From Deltaproteobacteria bacterium (GTDB lineage Bacteria > UBA10199 > GCA-002796325 > JACPFF01), in contig JACPFF010000006.1 in NCBI GenBank assembly GCA_016183065.1, positions 124,001 to 188,000 of the forward strand: 64,000 nucleotides of DNA, given 5' to 3'. Below are positions 9,778 to 19,038 of the stretch, piece after piece; the first letter of the stretch is position 1; the number at the start of each line of letters is the position of its first letter. The position numbers and the translations under genes are program-made. Under the pieces are notes generated by a model. The model did not search any database. It was given only the letters and a program-made list of their open reading frames with translations, and was not told where the DNA came from.

Positions 9778-10143
9778 ATGAATAAAAAGGATCTAAAACG
9801 ATTCGAAAAAATTTTGCAGGAGCGGAAGTCGCAACTGATGCAGGCGGCGGACAACACGCGTGAAGAGGGCCTCGGCGTGGATCAGGACGAATTGCACGAT
9901 GAAGTCGATCAGGCCTCAACCGAGTCGGGCCAGCAATTACGACTCCGATTGCGCGATCGCGAAAGCGTGTTGCTGCGGAAAATCGAGAAGGCCCTGCAAA
10001 AGATCACGGCGGGTGAATATGGGGTGTGCGAAATCTGCGAGGAAGAGATCGGGATCAAGCGCCTGGAGGCCCGTCCGGTGACCGAACTCTGCATCCGGTG
10101 CAAAGAGGAACAGGAACAACAGGAACGCGGTTACGCCACGTAA
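9778..10143 (+). CDS. DksA/TraR-type zinc-finger regulator
   Basis: The 121-aa protein has a long coiled-coil N-terminal half and a C-terminal C4 zinc finger, CEICEEEIG then CIRCKEE, as in DksA/TraR proteins. These bind in the RNA polymerase secondary channel and modulate initiation, often with ppGpp. The acidic DELHDEVDQAS stretch before the coiled coil corresponds to the region with the catalytic-tip aspartates, but I cannot tell whether it is a true DksA. No Shine-Dalgarno lies at a usual distance from the ATG. The 3' end overlaps glnE on the other strand by 13 bp. Confidence 0.85.
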   Translation: MNKKDLKRFEKILQERKSQLMQAADNTREEGLGVDQDELHDEVDQASTESGQQLRLRLRDRESVLLRKIEKALQKITAGEYGVCEICEEEIGIKRLEARPVTELCIRCKEEQEQQERGYAT

Positions 10144-12464
10144 GTGCCGTACACGGTCCGTATCTGTCGGCGGACCGCATGAATCCGAGCAATGGCCTCT
10201 GCGGTCGATCCCAGCGACAACGCACGCACAACTTGCGCGAAGGTCTCCCCGGTCACATCAATCCGGGTCGTCGTGGCGTTGCTCGCCACGCGATAATGGG
10301 CCAGCAGCCGCTTCAACCACGCATAGGCATCGGACAATTGTTGCGCAGTCTCGTGCGGGAGTATCCTCAGCGCTCCCAAGTGTTGCAAGGCACTCCAGGT
10401 ATTCCCGACGCGCAGTGGCCGATGGGTCTCTCCATGGCGGAGTTGGAGCATCTGCACCAGACATTCGATGTCGGCATAGCCGCCGGGCCCGAATTTCACA
10501 TCGACACTCTCGGGAGATTCCTCTCCCCGTTCCTGTGCCATCCGTTCTCGCAGTCGCCGAATTTCCGCGGTCCCTTCCGTCGGGAACGGCACGGCAAATG
10601 GCAGTTCTGGCAATACCGTGGCCAGGCTCGTGAGAAAGGCACTCTCTCCCGCGATCGGGCGCGCGCGTAAAAAAGCCTGACGCTCCCAGAGGGCCGCATC
10701 ATCCCGATGGTATCGGCAAAAGGCCTCGTATGGTGTGACCAACACACCGCACTCCCCGGACGGGCGGAGCGTGGTATCGACGGCATAGAGGCGGCCATAC
10801 CGATGTCGTATGGTCAGCAACGAGAGGATTTTCTGGGCCAGCCGGGAAAAAAACTCGGCAGCGGGCACCACGTGTGCGCCATCCGTTTCCCCGGCGTCCC
10901 GGTAGAGAAAGAGGAGATCCAGATCCGATCCATAATCCATTTCAAAGGCCCCGCAACTTCCCAGCGCAATAATGGCAAAGGGGATTTCTTCCCCCCGCGG
11001 TGTGCGTGGCACGCCATAGCGGGCCTGGCACATGATGGTCGTCATCTGCAGGACGGCTTCGACACACGCCTCGGCCAAGAGTGTCAGTCGCTGTGTCACC
11101 TCCGGAAACGGGAGTGTCTCTTCCAGATCGGCGGTCAAAATCTGTGTGACGACACTCCGTTTGCTCCAGGTGAGTCCGTCGATTTTCTCTTCAAGGGTGT
11201 TGCAGGTATGGAGATTGGTATCGAGGATTTCTGTCACGGCAATTTTTTCATAGGGGAGCGCAAACATCATCCGAAACACGCCGTGAATGTGCGCCATGTG
11301 TCGTGTCAGCAGATCGGTGACCTCCCCAACCGGATCGTCGGTGCCGGGCGCCATCGCGGTGGCAAGATGTTCCATGGTCGGGCGATCGGCAGGGAGCGTA
11401 TGTGTCTGCTGCTCCCGGATGAGCTGCAGACGGTTCTCGAGATGGCGGAGATACGCATAGCCTTCGAGTAGTCCGGTGCCGTGGGTGCGTGGAAGGAGGC
11501 GTGCAGCGACGAGGTGACGGAGGGCATCGAATGTCGAATGGGTCTGCACGGCGGGATGTTTTCCGCCGTGCAGGACGAGGAGGGCATGGGTGATAAATTC
11601 CACCTCCCGAATGCCACCTTGACCGAATTTGAGATGCAGGGCCGTCGGTTGATAGGCTGCCGAGATCTCCTGTTTCATGGAGTGCAGTGCATCCACGATG
11701 CTGCTGCTGGTGTACCGGGGATAGATGAAGGCGTGCAGCGTCTTGAGCAGTGCGTGGCCGATGGCCAGATTGCCGGCGATCGGTCGTGCGCGGATCAGCA
11801 TGACGCGTTCCCAATCGCTCCCGCGTGCTTCATAGTATTGCATGGCGGCAGCAGTGGAGATGCCGGGCGGGCCACCGGCCCCTTCGGGACGGAGGTCCCA
11901 GTCAACACGGAAGACAAACCCGTCGGCAGTCTGCTGTTGCAGGAGTCGCGTGAAGTCTCTGACGAGGGGTGGCATATGTGACGCAAGTCGTTCCGTCACG
12001 CTCTCATCGAAACAGAGCATGAGATCGATATCGGAGCTGATATTGAGTTCCGTGGCCCCCAGTTTTCCCAGTGCAAGGAGAACGACATGCTGGTGGAGCG
12101 GCTCGCCGAAGTGAAGCGTGTGCGTCAGCGTGTGGCAGACCTGGTGGAATGCGTGGGCAATGGCCACTTCTGCGACCAGTGTCCAATCCGCCAGGAGCGG
12201 TTCGACGGCCGTCTCTGCGTTGAGATCGCGCCAGGCAATGCGGATCAGTTCGTAATATTTAAACCACCGCAGACCTTGCGCCAGATCCTGCGCGTGGTGG
12301 CACCAGCCGGCACATTCCCGTTCCAGCTGTTCGCGCGGTTTTGCTGACGTAGTGTACGGGTCGTTCTCAAGCGTCTGCATCCATTCCGGATGCACCTGCA
12401 GGCGACTGCCAAGCAACGGGCTATAGTCTATAAGCCGCTGGAGCGGTTCGTGCGGCGCCGGCAT
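10131..12464 (-). CDS. glnE: Bifunctional glutamine synthetase adenylyltransferase/deadenylylase
   Basis: The 777-aa protein adds and removes AMP on glutamine synthetase according to nitrogen status. Both nucleotidyltransferase domains are visible with their DxD motifs: LGKLGATELNISSDIDLM in the N-terminal half (deadenylylase side) and YGSDLDLLFLYRDA in the C-terminal half (adenylylase side). E. coli GlnE is about 946 aa, so this one is short, mostly through a reduced N-terminus. ATG 12464 follows GGAG at a proper distance; the frame extends to 12536 but overlaps the csp terminator. No other nitrogen-regulation gene is in the window. Confidence 0.94.
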   Translation of the reverse strand: MPAPHEPLQRLIDYSPLLGSRLQVHPEWMQTLENDPYTTSAKPREQLERECAGWCHHAQDLAQGLRWFKYYELIRIAWRDLNAETAVEPLLADWTLVAEVAIAHAFHQVCHTLTHTLHFGEPLHQHVVLLALGKLGATELNISSDIDLMLCFDESVTERLASHMPPLVRDFTRLLQQQTADGFVFRVDWDLRPEGAGGPPGISTAAAMQYYEARGSDWERVMLIRARPIAGNLAIGHALLKTLHAFIYPRYTSSSIVDALHSMKQEISAAYQPTALHLKFGQGGIREVEFITHALLVLHGGKHPAVQTHSTFDALRHLVAARLLPRTHGTGLLEGYAYLRHLENRLQLIREQQTHTLPADRPTMEHLATAMAPGTDDPVGEVTDLLTRHMAHIHGVFRMMFALPYEKIAVTEILDTNLHTCNTLEEKIDGLTWSKRSVVTQILTADLEETLPFPEVTQRLTLLAEACVEAVLQMTTIMCQARYGVPRTPRGEEIPFAIIALGSCGAFEMDYGSDLDLLFLYRDAGETDGAHVVPAAEFFSRLAQKILSLLTIRHRYGRLYAVDTTLRPSGECGVLVTPYEAFCRYHRDDAALWERQAFLRARPIAGESAFLTSLATVLPELPFAVPFPTEGTAEIRRLRERMAQERGEESPESVDVKFGPGGYADIECLVQMLQLRHGETHRPLRVGNTWSALQHLGALRILPHETAQQLSDAYAWLKRLLAHYRVASNATTTRIDVTGETFAQVVRALSLGSTAEAIARIHAVRRQIRTVYGTYVA

Positions 12465-12500
12465 GCTCCGAGTATAGCGTAGTGTGCATCGGAGTGGGAG

Positions 12501-12531
12501 AAAAAACCCCCGTTGGGCAGACCAACGGGGG
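12501..12531 (-). terminator. Rho-independent terminator of the cold-shock gene
   Basis: On the - strand a perfect 10-bp G/C-rich stem (CCCCCGTTGG with CCAACGGGGG, 5-nt loop) is followed by six T (12506-12501). It lies about 33 nt after the csp stop and ends before glnE begins, separating the two genes. Confidence 0.93.
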
Positions 12532-12563
12532 TGCATATTGACAGGCGATGTGGTGTGGTCTCC

Positions 12564-12848
12564 TTATCCCTTCATGACATTCTGCGCCTGGGGACCTTTT
12601 GTGCCATCGACCAAGTCGAAGGTCACGGTCTCTCCTTCGGTCAGGGTCTTGTAGCCTTCCCCCTGAATGGCGGAGTAATGGACGAAGACATCAGGGCCTT
12701 CCTCACGTTCAATAAACCCATAGCCTTTATGGTCGTTGAACCATTTGACCCGCCCCTGATGTTGTCCGGTCGGCGCCGTCGCCATGTTCTGGCCACTGGC
12801 TGGTGCCTCCGTGAGGCATTCCTCTCCTTCGTGAACGACTTGTGTCAC
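12564..12848 (-). CDS. Cold-shock domain protein
   Basis: The single CSD contains RNP1 (KGYGFIE) and RNP2-like VFVHYSAI motifs, so the protein binds single-stranded RNA or DNA, usually as an RNA chaperone. I chose GTG 12848 because AAGGAGG lies 6 nt upstream. This gives 94 aa, with 20-odd residues before the conserved [15 protein letters not shown] later ATG at 12785 would give the usual 70-residue size but has no ribosome site. A strong terminator follows. Confidence 0.92.
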   Translation of the reverse strand: MTQVVHEGEECLTEAPASGQNMATAPTGQHQGRVKWFNDHKGYGFIEREEGPDVFVHYSAIQGEGYKTLTEGETVTFDLVDGTKGPQAQNVMKG

Positions 12849-13069
12849 AAAAACCCTCCTTACCATGGTGCCCTTGCTCTACGCACCTGCACCTCCGAGG
12901 GGGCTCCAGAGCAAACGGTGCACCGTTCATTTCACGGCAGATCCTCGGAGTGTGCGGACCGTAGTATGGGGCCTTGCAGGGTGTCAATCTGGATATCGGC
13001 ACGTGGAGATCGCATCGTCTCGGCGGTCCCGATCTCACCCGCCGGTCTCACGCGATGAGGCATCCATCC

Positions 13070-14554
13070 TCAACCCTTGAGCTGATGCCATGTAAGAATC
13101 GGTGAGCGCGCCGCCATGACTTCATCGAGTCGCCGTCGAAACGTATGGTGCGGGGCCTCGGTCAGCGTCGCCGGGGTATGCTGCGCCTCTTTGGCAATGG
13201 CCCGCATGGCCGCAATGAACTGGTCGCAGCTCTCTTTGCTTTCTGTCTCGGTCGGTTCGATCATCATGGCCCCGGCGACGAGCAGGGGAAAGTAGATCGT
13301 CGGGGGATGAAAGCCGTAATCCATGAGCCGTTTGGCAATATCGAGCGTTTTGACGCCTCCCGGTTGTTGCCATTTGTCGGTCAGGACACATTCATGGAGG
13401 GCTGGCGTTGCATACGGAAGATGATACGAGGCGGTGAGCTGTGCCCGGATATAATTGGCATTGAGTACGGCGTATTCACTGGCATGTCGGAGGCCGGGTG
13501 CACCCATTTCGCGAATGTACGTATAGGCGCGGACCAGCATGCCGAAGTTGCCGTAAAAGGCCTTGATACGGCCAATCGATTTGGGGGCCGATGCATCCCA
13601 CCCATAGCCCGCCGCGGTTTTAACCACGCGGGGAATGGGGAGATAGGGGGCGAGCGGTTGGCGGACACCAATGGGACCCGCTCCGGGTCCGCCGCCACCA
13701 TGCGGCGTGGTAAAAGTCTTGTGGAGATTGAAGTGCATGACATCGACTCCCATCTCCCCGATCTGTGCAATGCCCATGAGGGCGTTGAGGTTGGCCCCGT
13801 CGCAATAGACAAGGCCCCCGCGTGCATGCACAATATCGCAAATTTCGCGGATGTTCCGTTCAAAGATGCCAAGGGTGTTCGGATTGGTCACCATGATCGC
13901 GGCCACATCGTCGGACATGGCGTTCGCCACAGTACTCGGTTCCAGCAGGCCGTCAGGCCCGGAGGGAATCTGTGTCACGCGATATCCGCAAATGGCCGCA
14001 GAGGCCGGATTGGTGCCATGGGCGCTGTCGGGAATCAACACGCGCGACCGCGGATCGCCCCGGTCCTGCAAATAGGCACGGATGACCATGAGTCCTGTCA
14101 GTTCCCCATGCGATCCGGCGGCCGGACAGGTCGAGATGGCCTCCATGCCACTGATGGCCTTCAGCGCCTCTTCGAGGGCGGCAATGAGCGCCAGTGCCCC
14201 CTGCGCCGTGCCGGAATCCTGGTACGGATGGAGGTACGCAAAGCCGGGAAGGGCGGCCACGGCCTCGTTTGTCCGGGGATTGTGTTTCATCGTGCAGGAG
14301 CCGAGGGGAAAAAATCCGGCATCCTTGCAGTAATTCCAGCTCGAGAGGCGGGTGAAATGCCGTACCAGATCGGCCTCGGAGATCTCCGGCAAGGCTGCCG
14401 GCGTCTGGCGGAGTAGCGCTGCCGGCAACGTGGCTTCCGGAGCGCGTGTCGGGACATCGTTGGCGTGCGGGAGCGAACAACTCTGCCGCCCGGGCCGGCT
14501 CAACTCACAGAGCAACGGTTCTTCCAGGACGAGCCCCGTGCTTCCGGGCGTCAT
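13070..14554 (-). CDS. gcvPB: Glycine dehydrogenase (decarboxylating) subunit 2
   Basis: This is the 494-aa PLP-binding half of the split P-protein of the glycine cleavage system. The PLP lysine sits in FNLHKTFTTPHGGGGPG, and the N-terminal family block ELSRPGRQ...FPLGSCTMKHNP is present. The frame is open upstream to 14716, but that part is translated from a dispersed repeat. ATG 14554, just after AGAGGTG and in line with other GcvPB N-termini, is the likely start. It is the last gene of folD-gcvT-gcvH-gcvPA-gcvPB, and copy A of the palindromic repeat separates it from gcvPA. Confidence 0.95.
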   Translation of the reverse strand: MTPGSTGLVLEEPLLCELSRPGRQSCSLPHANDVPTRAPEATLPAALLRQTPAALPEISEADLVRHFTRLSSWNYCKDAGFFPLGSCTMKHNPRTNEAVAALPGFAYLHPYQDSGTAQGALALIAALEEALKAISGMEAISTCPAAGSHGELTGLMVIRAYLQDRGDPRSRVLIPDSAHGTNPASAAICGYRVTQIPSGPDGLLEPSTVANAMSDDVAAIMVTNPNTLGIFERNIREICDIVHARGGLVYCDGANLNALMGIAQIGEMGVDVMHFNLHKTFTTPHGGGGPGAGPIGVRQPLAPYLPIPRVVKTAAGYGWDASAPKSIGRIKAFYGNFGMLVRAYTYIREMGAPGLRHASEYAVLNANYIRAQLTASYHLPYATPALHECVLTDKWQQPGGVKTLDIAKRLMDYGFHPPTIYFPLLVAGAMMIEPTETESKESCDQFIAAMRAIAKEAQHTPATLTEAPHHTFRRRLDEVMAARSPILTWHQLKG

Positions 14555-14592
14555 GGGCACCTCTGGGGGATGCTTCGTCACAGGTTTCTCCG

Positions 14593-14680
14593 CTATTGGA
14601 GGGGCTCGCGTCGCCCCCTCCAGCGGCAAAGCCGCTGGAGCCTCCCCCTCAACGCCGCGGTGCGGCTGGGTCGTGGGGCT
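14593..14680 (+). repeat. Mosaic palindromic repeat, copy A
   Basis: This copy reads (+) ctattggaggggctcgcgtc, then a perfect 10-bp hairpin (14618-14640, CTCCAGCGGC / GCCGCTGGAG around AAA), then a GC-rich tail ending gtcgtggggc. It is nearly identical to copies B and G. It lies inside an operon, between gcvPA and gcvPB, in antisense orientation to them. Confidence 0.93.
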
Positions 14681-14712
14681 CACCCTCTGGGGCACTGGTT
14701 GACCCATCATCG

Positions 14713-16068
14713 TCATCCTCTGATATGCCGCTCCACGGCGGCCACAAACCGGTCGATCTCCTCGCGGGTATTCTCTTCGGTGACGCAGACGAGCAAGGCA
14801 TTGGGGAGGTCATCGTACCAGCGGGAGAGCGCAATACCCCCGAATATCCGGTCTTCCTGCAATGCCGCAAGCAGTGATGCGGCCGGGCATGGCAGGGTGA
14901 TGACACACTCATGAAAGGTCGGTGCCGAAAACGTCGCGCGGACGCCGGCAAGACGTGTCAGTTCCTCGCGTGCGTACTCGGCCTTCTCCCAGTTGATCCG
15001 AGCCAGTCGGCGGAATCCCTCCTTGCCAAGCCACGCGGTGTAGATCGTTGTGGCCAAGGCGCAGAGTTGCTGGTTGGTGCAGAGGTTCGATGTCGCCCGC
15101 TCCCGCCGGATATGTTGTTCACGGGTGGTCAACGTTAACACAAAACTGCGACGCCCGAGGACGTCGCTCGTGACACCGGTCAGACGACCCGGCATCTGCC
15201 GGACATAGGCTGTGCGTGTCGCGAAGATGCCGACATAGGGGCCGCCATAGCTGGTCGGGTTCCCGAGGGCCTGGCCTTCGGCCACGACAATGTCGGCCCC
15301 CATGGTCCCCGGGGCCTCGATGAGGCCCATGGCAATGGGATCGGGCACAGCCACGATCAGGAGAGCCCCTGCGGCGTGCACGGCATCGGCGATCGGGCGC
15401 AGATCTTCTATTGTCCCGAAGAAACTCGGATATTGCACCACGCATGCGCTGCAGGTCGGTCTCAGTACACACTGTAACGCTGCCAGATCGACGGTCCCTG
15501 CGCGGGTGTATGGTACCAGTGTCGCCTGCGCTGCCGGATTGAGCCCGACGATCGTCCGGGTTACGGCCCGGATCTCCGGATGGACGTTCTGCATCACACA
15601 ATACTCCGAGCGCCGCGTGATCCGCTGTGCCATGAAGACCGCTTCCACGATGCCGGTCGACAGGTCGTAGGTGGACGCATTGGCGATATCGAGTCCAAAC
15701 AGCTCGCACATCATTGATTGATATTCGAAGATCGCTTGCAGTGTTCCCTGACTCAGTTCGGGTTGATACGGCGTATATGGAGTGAGGAATTCACCGCGTG
15801 ACACGAGTTGCCAGACCACGGCCGGGATGAAATGCCGATAACTTCCGCCCCCAAGAAAACTCGCCCATCTCTGTGGCGTGGCGTTCTGTTCCGCCAGTCC
15901 CTGCAGGGCGCGCCACAATTCGGGTTCGCTGCACGCCGGCGGCAGCGCCAACGGCCCTTTCAGCCGCAAGGCGTCGGGGATGCTCTGAAAGAGGGCGTCG
16001 ATCGAGGCGGCGCCGATCGTTCGCAACATGGCATCGATGTCGTCCGGCGTATGCGGGAGATAGCGCAT
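14713..16068 (-). CDS. gcvPA: Glycine dehydrogenase (decarboxylating) subunit 1
   Basis: This is the 451-aa other half of the P-protein, which with GcvPB decarboxylates glycine and loads aminomethyl onto GcvH lipoyl. Recognised stretches are FLGGGSYRHFIPAVV, TPYTPYQPELSQGTLQ, YDLSTGIVEAVFMAQR and GEGQALG-like VVAEGQALGNP. I chose ATG 16068, 10 nt after the gcvH stop; upstream in-frame codons lie inside gcvH. No strong Shine-Dalgarno is seen, so translation may be coupled to gcvH. Confidence 0.95.
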   Translation of the reverse strand: MRYLPHTPDDIDAMLRTIGAASIDALFQSIPDALRLKGPLALPPACSEPELWRALQGLAEQNATPQRWASFLGGGSYRHFIPAVVWQLVSRGEFLTPYTPYQPELSQGTLQAIFEYQSMMCELFGLDIANASTYDLSTGIVEAVFMAQRITRRSEYCVMQNVHPEIRAVTRTIVGLNPAAQATLVPYTRAGTVDLAALQCVLRPTCSACVVQYPSFFGTIEDLRPIADAVHAAGALLIVAVPDPIAMGLIEAPGTMGADIVVAEGQALGNPTSYGGPYVGIFATRTAYVRQMPGRLTGVTSDVLGRRSFVLTLTTREQHIRRERATSNLCTNQQLCALATTIYTAWLGKEGFRRLARINWEKAEYAREELTRLAGVRATFSAPTFHECVITLPCPAASLLAALQEDRIFGGIALSRWYDDLPNALLVCVTEENTREEIDRFVAAVERHIRG

Positions 16069-16078
16069 GCAGGAGGCC

Positions 16079-16468
16079 TTATCCGTGCTCGGCCGCAACA
16101 AAGGTCGCGTAGTCATCGGGAGACATGAGGTCCTCGAGCTCATCGATATTGGACATTTCAATGCGGACCATCCAGCCTTCCCCATAACAATCGGCATTGA
16201 CCTGCTCGGGCTGATCCTTCAAGGGGCTGTTCGCCGCGATGATCTCGCCGCTCACCGGGGCAAAGATGTCACTCACGGCCTTCACCGATTCCACCACCCC
16301 GAGCGATTCGCCCTTGGTGACGGTGTCGCCCTCGTCGGGGAGTTCCACAAAGACCACATCGCCCAACTGCGTCTGCGCATAATCGGTAATGCCGACCGTC
16401 ACGACATTGTCTTCCAAACGGATCCACTCATGTTCTTTGGTGAACTTGCATTCCTTGTCGATCTCCAT
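16079..16468 (-). CDS. gcvH: Glycine cleavage system H protein
   Basis: The 129-aa lipoyl carrier shuttles the aminomethyl group between P and T proteins. The lipoylation lysine is in ESVKAVSDIFAPVSG, and the family block EHEWIRLEDNVVTVGITDYA is at the N-terminus. Length is normal. It lies between gcvT and gcvPA with spacers of 7 and 10 bp. Confidence 0.97.
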   Translation of the reverse strand: MEIDKECKFTKEHEWIRLEDNVVTVGITDYAQTQLGDVVFVELPDEGDTVTKGESLGVVESVKAVSDIFAPVSGEIIAANSPLKDQPEQVNADCYGEGWMVRIEMSNIDELEDLMSPDDYATFVAAEHG

Positions 16469-16475
16469 AGGGCCC

Positions 16476-17561
16476 CTATTGTGTGTGGTAAAAGGGTAAT
16501 TGGACGACCTCTGCTAGGCGTTCGGTTCCACGAATGTCAACGGAAAATTTGGTATGCGGTTGCGCAATGTTTTTCGGAAGAAATCCCAGCCCAATGCCGA
16601 CCCGTAAAGAGGGGGACATCGTGCCGCTCGTGACATAGCCGACCGGTTTGTGATGCGTGATGAGCGGATATCCAGCGCGCGGAATCCCGGGATCGACCAT
16701 GGTGAACCCCACCAGCTGGCGTTCCCATCCCGCGGCCTTTTGCGCAGAGAGCGCGTCACGGCCGATGAAATCCCCCTTGTCGAGTTTCACGACCCAGCTG
16801 AGCCGCGTCTCCCAGGGGGTCGTCTTGATGGTGATTTCATGTCCATGCAATGGGTAGCCCATTTCCAGACGCAACGTGTCGCGCGCGCCCAGCCCGCACG
16901 GGATCAGGCCATGCGGCTTTCCGGCAGCGAGGAGGGTCCGCCAGATCAGCGCGGCATCCTTTGCCGGGATGAACATTTCATAGCCGGGTTCACCGGTATA
17001 TCCCGTGCGTGCGAGCAACATCGGAATGCCGTGCAGGTGTGTCGGCGCAATCCCGAATCGCCGGATGGTCCCCAGCGGCATCGTCGTGAGAGGCTGGAGA
17101 ATGGTATCGGCCTTTGGCCCCTGCAACGCGAGGAGGGCATACTCCTCACTCCGATTGACGAGCTGGGCATCCTCCCGCTGATGCGCCATCAACCAGTGCC
17201 AATCGGTCTCCGCGTTGCCGGCATTCACCACCAGCAGATACTGGTCGACGGCCAGGCAATAGACGATGATGTCATCGATGATGCCGCCATGCTCATTGAG
17301 GAGCAAGGAATACTGTGCGTCGCCGACGGCCAGCGACTCCACGTCATTCACCGTCATTTTCTGGAGAAAGGCCGTGGCGCCAGGACCGGCAATTTCAAAT
17401 TCACCCATGTGGCTGACATCGAAGAGACCGGCGGCGGTCCGGACGGTCGCATGTTCGACCAACGTCCCGGTTGGGTATTGCACCGGCATGGCCCAGTGGG
17501 CGAATTCCACGATGCGCGCATCGTGCTCCGTATGTTCATGGAACAAGGGGGTCTGTTTCAT
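16476..17561 (-). CDS. gcvT: Glycine cleavage system aminomethyltransferase (T protein)
   Basis: The 361-aa enzyme transfers the methylene group from GcvH to tetrahydrofolate, releasing ammonia. FDVSHMGEFEIAG, the catalytic-region MTVNDVESLAVGDAQYS and GLGARDTLRLEMGYPLHGHE are family motifs. The ATG overlaps the folD stop by 4 bp, and the product (5,10-methylene-THF) is the folD substrate, so coupling is metabolic as well as genetic. Confidence 0.97.
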   Translation of the reverse strand: MKQTPLFHEHTEHDARIVEFAHWAMPVQYPTGTLVEHATVRTAAGLFDVSHMGEFEIAGPGATAFLQKMTVNDVESLAVGDAQYSLLLNEHGGIIDDIIVYCLAVDQYLLVVNAGNAETDWHWLMAHQREDAQLVNRSEEYALLALQGPKADTILQPLTTMPLGTIRRFGIAPTHLHGIPMLLARTGYTGEPGYEMFIPAKDAALIWRTLLAAGKPHGLIPCGLGARDTLRLEMGYPLHGHEITIKTTPWETRLSWVVKLDKGDFIGRDALSAQKAAGWERQLVGFTMVDPGIPRAGYPLITHHKPVGYVTSGTMSPSLRVGIGLGFLPKNIAQPHTKFSVDIRGTERLAEVVQLPFYHTQ

Positions 17562-18403
17562 TGCAGGCGCTGCTTAGCAAGCATGACACAATTTTGCAAC
17601 ACCATGGCGATGGTCATGGGGCCGACGCCGCCGGGGACTGGTGTGATATGCCCGGCATGTGCTGCGGTCGCGCGGTCGACATCCCCGACGATCGTGCCGT
17701 CCGGCTGCCGATTGATCCCCACATCGATGACGATCGCGCCCGGTTTGATCCACGTGCCCTGCACGTATTGCGGTCGGCCAATGGCCGCCACCACAATATC
17801 AGCGGTGCGCACATGGTCCGCGAGAGCCCGGGTCTTGGAGTGGCACATGGTCACGGTGACATCGGCGTTAATCAACAGCTGGGCGATCGGTTTTCCCACA
17901 ATGGCGCTTCGGCCCACCACGGTGGCGGTGGCCCCCGGCAGCGGCACCCCGGTCGTTTCGAGGAGGGCCATGATCCCGAGCGGAGTACACGGACGGGGGC
18001 CGGGGAGGCCGAGCATGAGGCGCCCGACATTGACCGGATGAAAACCATCGACATCTTTGGAGGGATCGATTGCGGCAATCACCTGTTCCGTGCGGATCTG
18101 CGGTGGCAAGGGGAGTTGTACGAGGATGGCGTCGATGGCCTCGCGCTCGTTGAGTTGCGCAATGAGGGTTAACACCGCGCTCTCTGTAGCATCCGACGGG
18201 AGAAGGTGTTGTTCATGACGCACGCCGACCCGCTGGCAGGCGCGGGTTTTATTCCGCACGTAGAGCAGTGATGCGGGATTTTCGCCCACGAGAATGACCG
18301 CCAATGTCGGCGTGTGTCCTCCATGCGTCAATGCGGCAACGCTCGCGGAAAGTCGTGCACACTGTTGGTCCGCACAGGCGTTCCCGTCGATGAGGTGTGC
18401 CAT
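17558..18403 (-). CDS. folD: Methylenetetrahydrofolate dehydrogenase / methenyl-THF cyclohydrolase
   Basis: The 281-aa bifunctional enzyme converts methylene-THF to 10-formyl-THF, feeding purine synthesis. Visible motifs are the catalytic lysine in YVRNKTRACQ, QLPLPPQ, KDVDGFHPVNVG, VVGRSAIVGKP and the C-terminal PVPGGVGPMTIAMV. ATG 18403 gives the family N-terminus; upstream codons run into repeat copy B. It is the first gene of the folD-gcv operon. TATACT at 18424-18429 on the - strand could be its -10, but no convincing -35 is visible. I saw no glycine-riboswitch structure in the short leader. Confidence 0.96.
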   Translation of the reverse strand: MAHLIDGNACADQQCARLSASVAALTHGGHTPTLAVILVGENPASLLYVRNKTRACQRVGVRHEQHLLPSDATESAVLTLIAQLNEREAIDAILVQLPLPPQIRTEQVIAAIDPSKDVDGFHPVNVGRLMLGLPGPRPCTPLGIMALLETTGVPLPGATATVVGRSAIVGKPIAQLLINADVTVTMCHSKTRALADHVRTADIVVAAIGRPQYVQGTWIKPGAIVIDVGINRQPDGTIVGDVDRATAAHAGHITPVPGGVGPMTIAMVLQNCVMLAKQRLQ

Positions 18404-18428
18404 ACGTATATCGCGGCCTGTCAGTATA

Positions 18429-18517
18429 CTATTGGAGGGGCTCACGTCGCCCCCTCCAGCGGCAAAGCCGCTGGAGCCTCCCCTTCAACGCCGCGGTGCG
18501 GATGGGTCGTGGGGCCC
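18429..18517 (+). repeat. Mosaic palindromic repeat, copy B
   Basis: This copy starts ctattggaggggctcacgtc and has the same 10-bp hairpin as copy A (18454-18476), then the tail with cgccgcggtgcgg. It lies in the spacer between rpsI and folD, directly behind the folD start. Two further hairpins follow at 18515-18588 (listed separately). Confidence 0.93.
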
Positions 18518-18588
18518 CGGACGTTAGTCCGGGGTGTGTCGTGCTCCGGCGAAGCCTCCTCCCAGGGTGCCACGGGCGTGAGCCCGTG
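18515..18588. repeat. Two short perfect hairpins next to repeat copy B
   Basis: CCCCGGAC-GTTA-GTCCGGGG (18515-18534) and CACGGGC-GTGA-GCCCGTG (18571-18588) are perfect stem-loops. They are downstream of rpsI on its own strand, so they could help end or stabilise the rplM-rpsI transcript, although no T-run follows. They look like further modules of the mosaic repeat. Confidence 0.7.
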
Positions 18589-18608
18589 GGGCCCCACCAT
18601 CGGAGTGA

Positions 18609-19010
18609 CTATCGCTTGGAGTATTGGAAACTCTTGCGCGCCTTTTTATGGCCGTACTTTTTCCGCTCTTTGGCCCGCGGATCGCGCGTGAGATAGCCCG
18701 CGCCTTTGAGTCCCTTCCGGAATTCGGGATTCACCAAGAGGAGTGCCCGCGCAATACCGTGACGAATCGCCTCGGCCTGTCCCGATGGGCCACCACCAGA
18801 GACCTTCACGGCCGCATCAAATTGTTTTTCGGTCTGTGTCACCCCAAACGGCTGCTGAACGACAATGGGGAGCGTGGCCCGTCCAAAATATTCTTCCAGC
18901 GCCTTGTGATTGACGACAATCGCGCCGCTCCCTTTCCGGAGTCGCACGCGCGCAATGGCGGTCTTCCGTTTTCCTGTGGCAGCAAACTCTTCCTGTCCCT
19001 TCTGTGCCAT
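18609..19010 (-). CDS. rpsI: 30S ribosomal protein S9
   Basis: The 133-aa protein has the S9 core [13 protein letters not shown] and the C-terminal [12 protein letters not shown], whose final basic residues reach the P-site tRNA. I chose ATG 19010; longer in-frame starts lie in the spacer after rplM. It follows rplM by 28 bp, the usual L13-S9 operon. Confidence 0.97.
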   Translation of the reverse strand: MAQKGQEEFAATGKRKTAIARVRLRKGSGAIVVNHKALEEYFGRATLPIVVQQPFGVTQTEKQFDAAVKVSGGGPSGQAEAIRHGIARALLLVNPEFRKGLKGAGYLTRDPRAKERKKYGHKKARKSFQYSKR

Positions 19011-19038
19011 ACGACGTGGTGTCCCTTCTTGCCGTTCG

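Noticed and set aside
14554-14716. N-terminal extension of GcvPB through repeat copy A
   Set aside because: Residues are encoded by a dispersed repeat, lack family similarity, and a normal start with a ribosome site exists at 14554.
18300-18430. Glycine or THF riboswitch before the folD-gcv operon
   Set aside because: The leader is very short and occupied by repeat copy B; no conserved riboswitch core could be seen.
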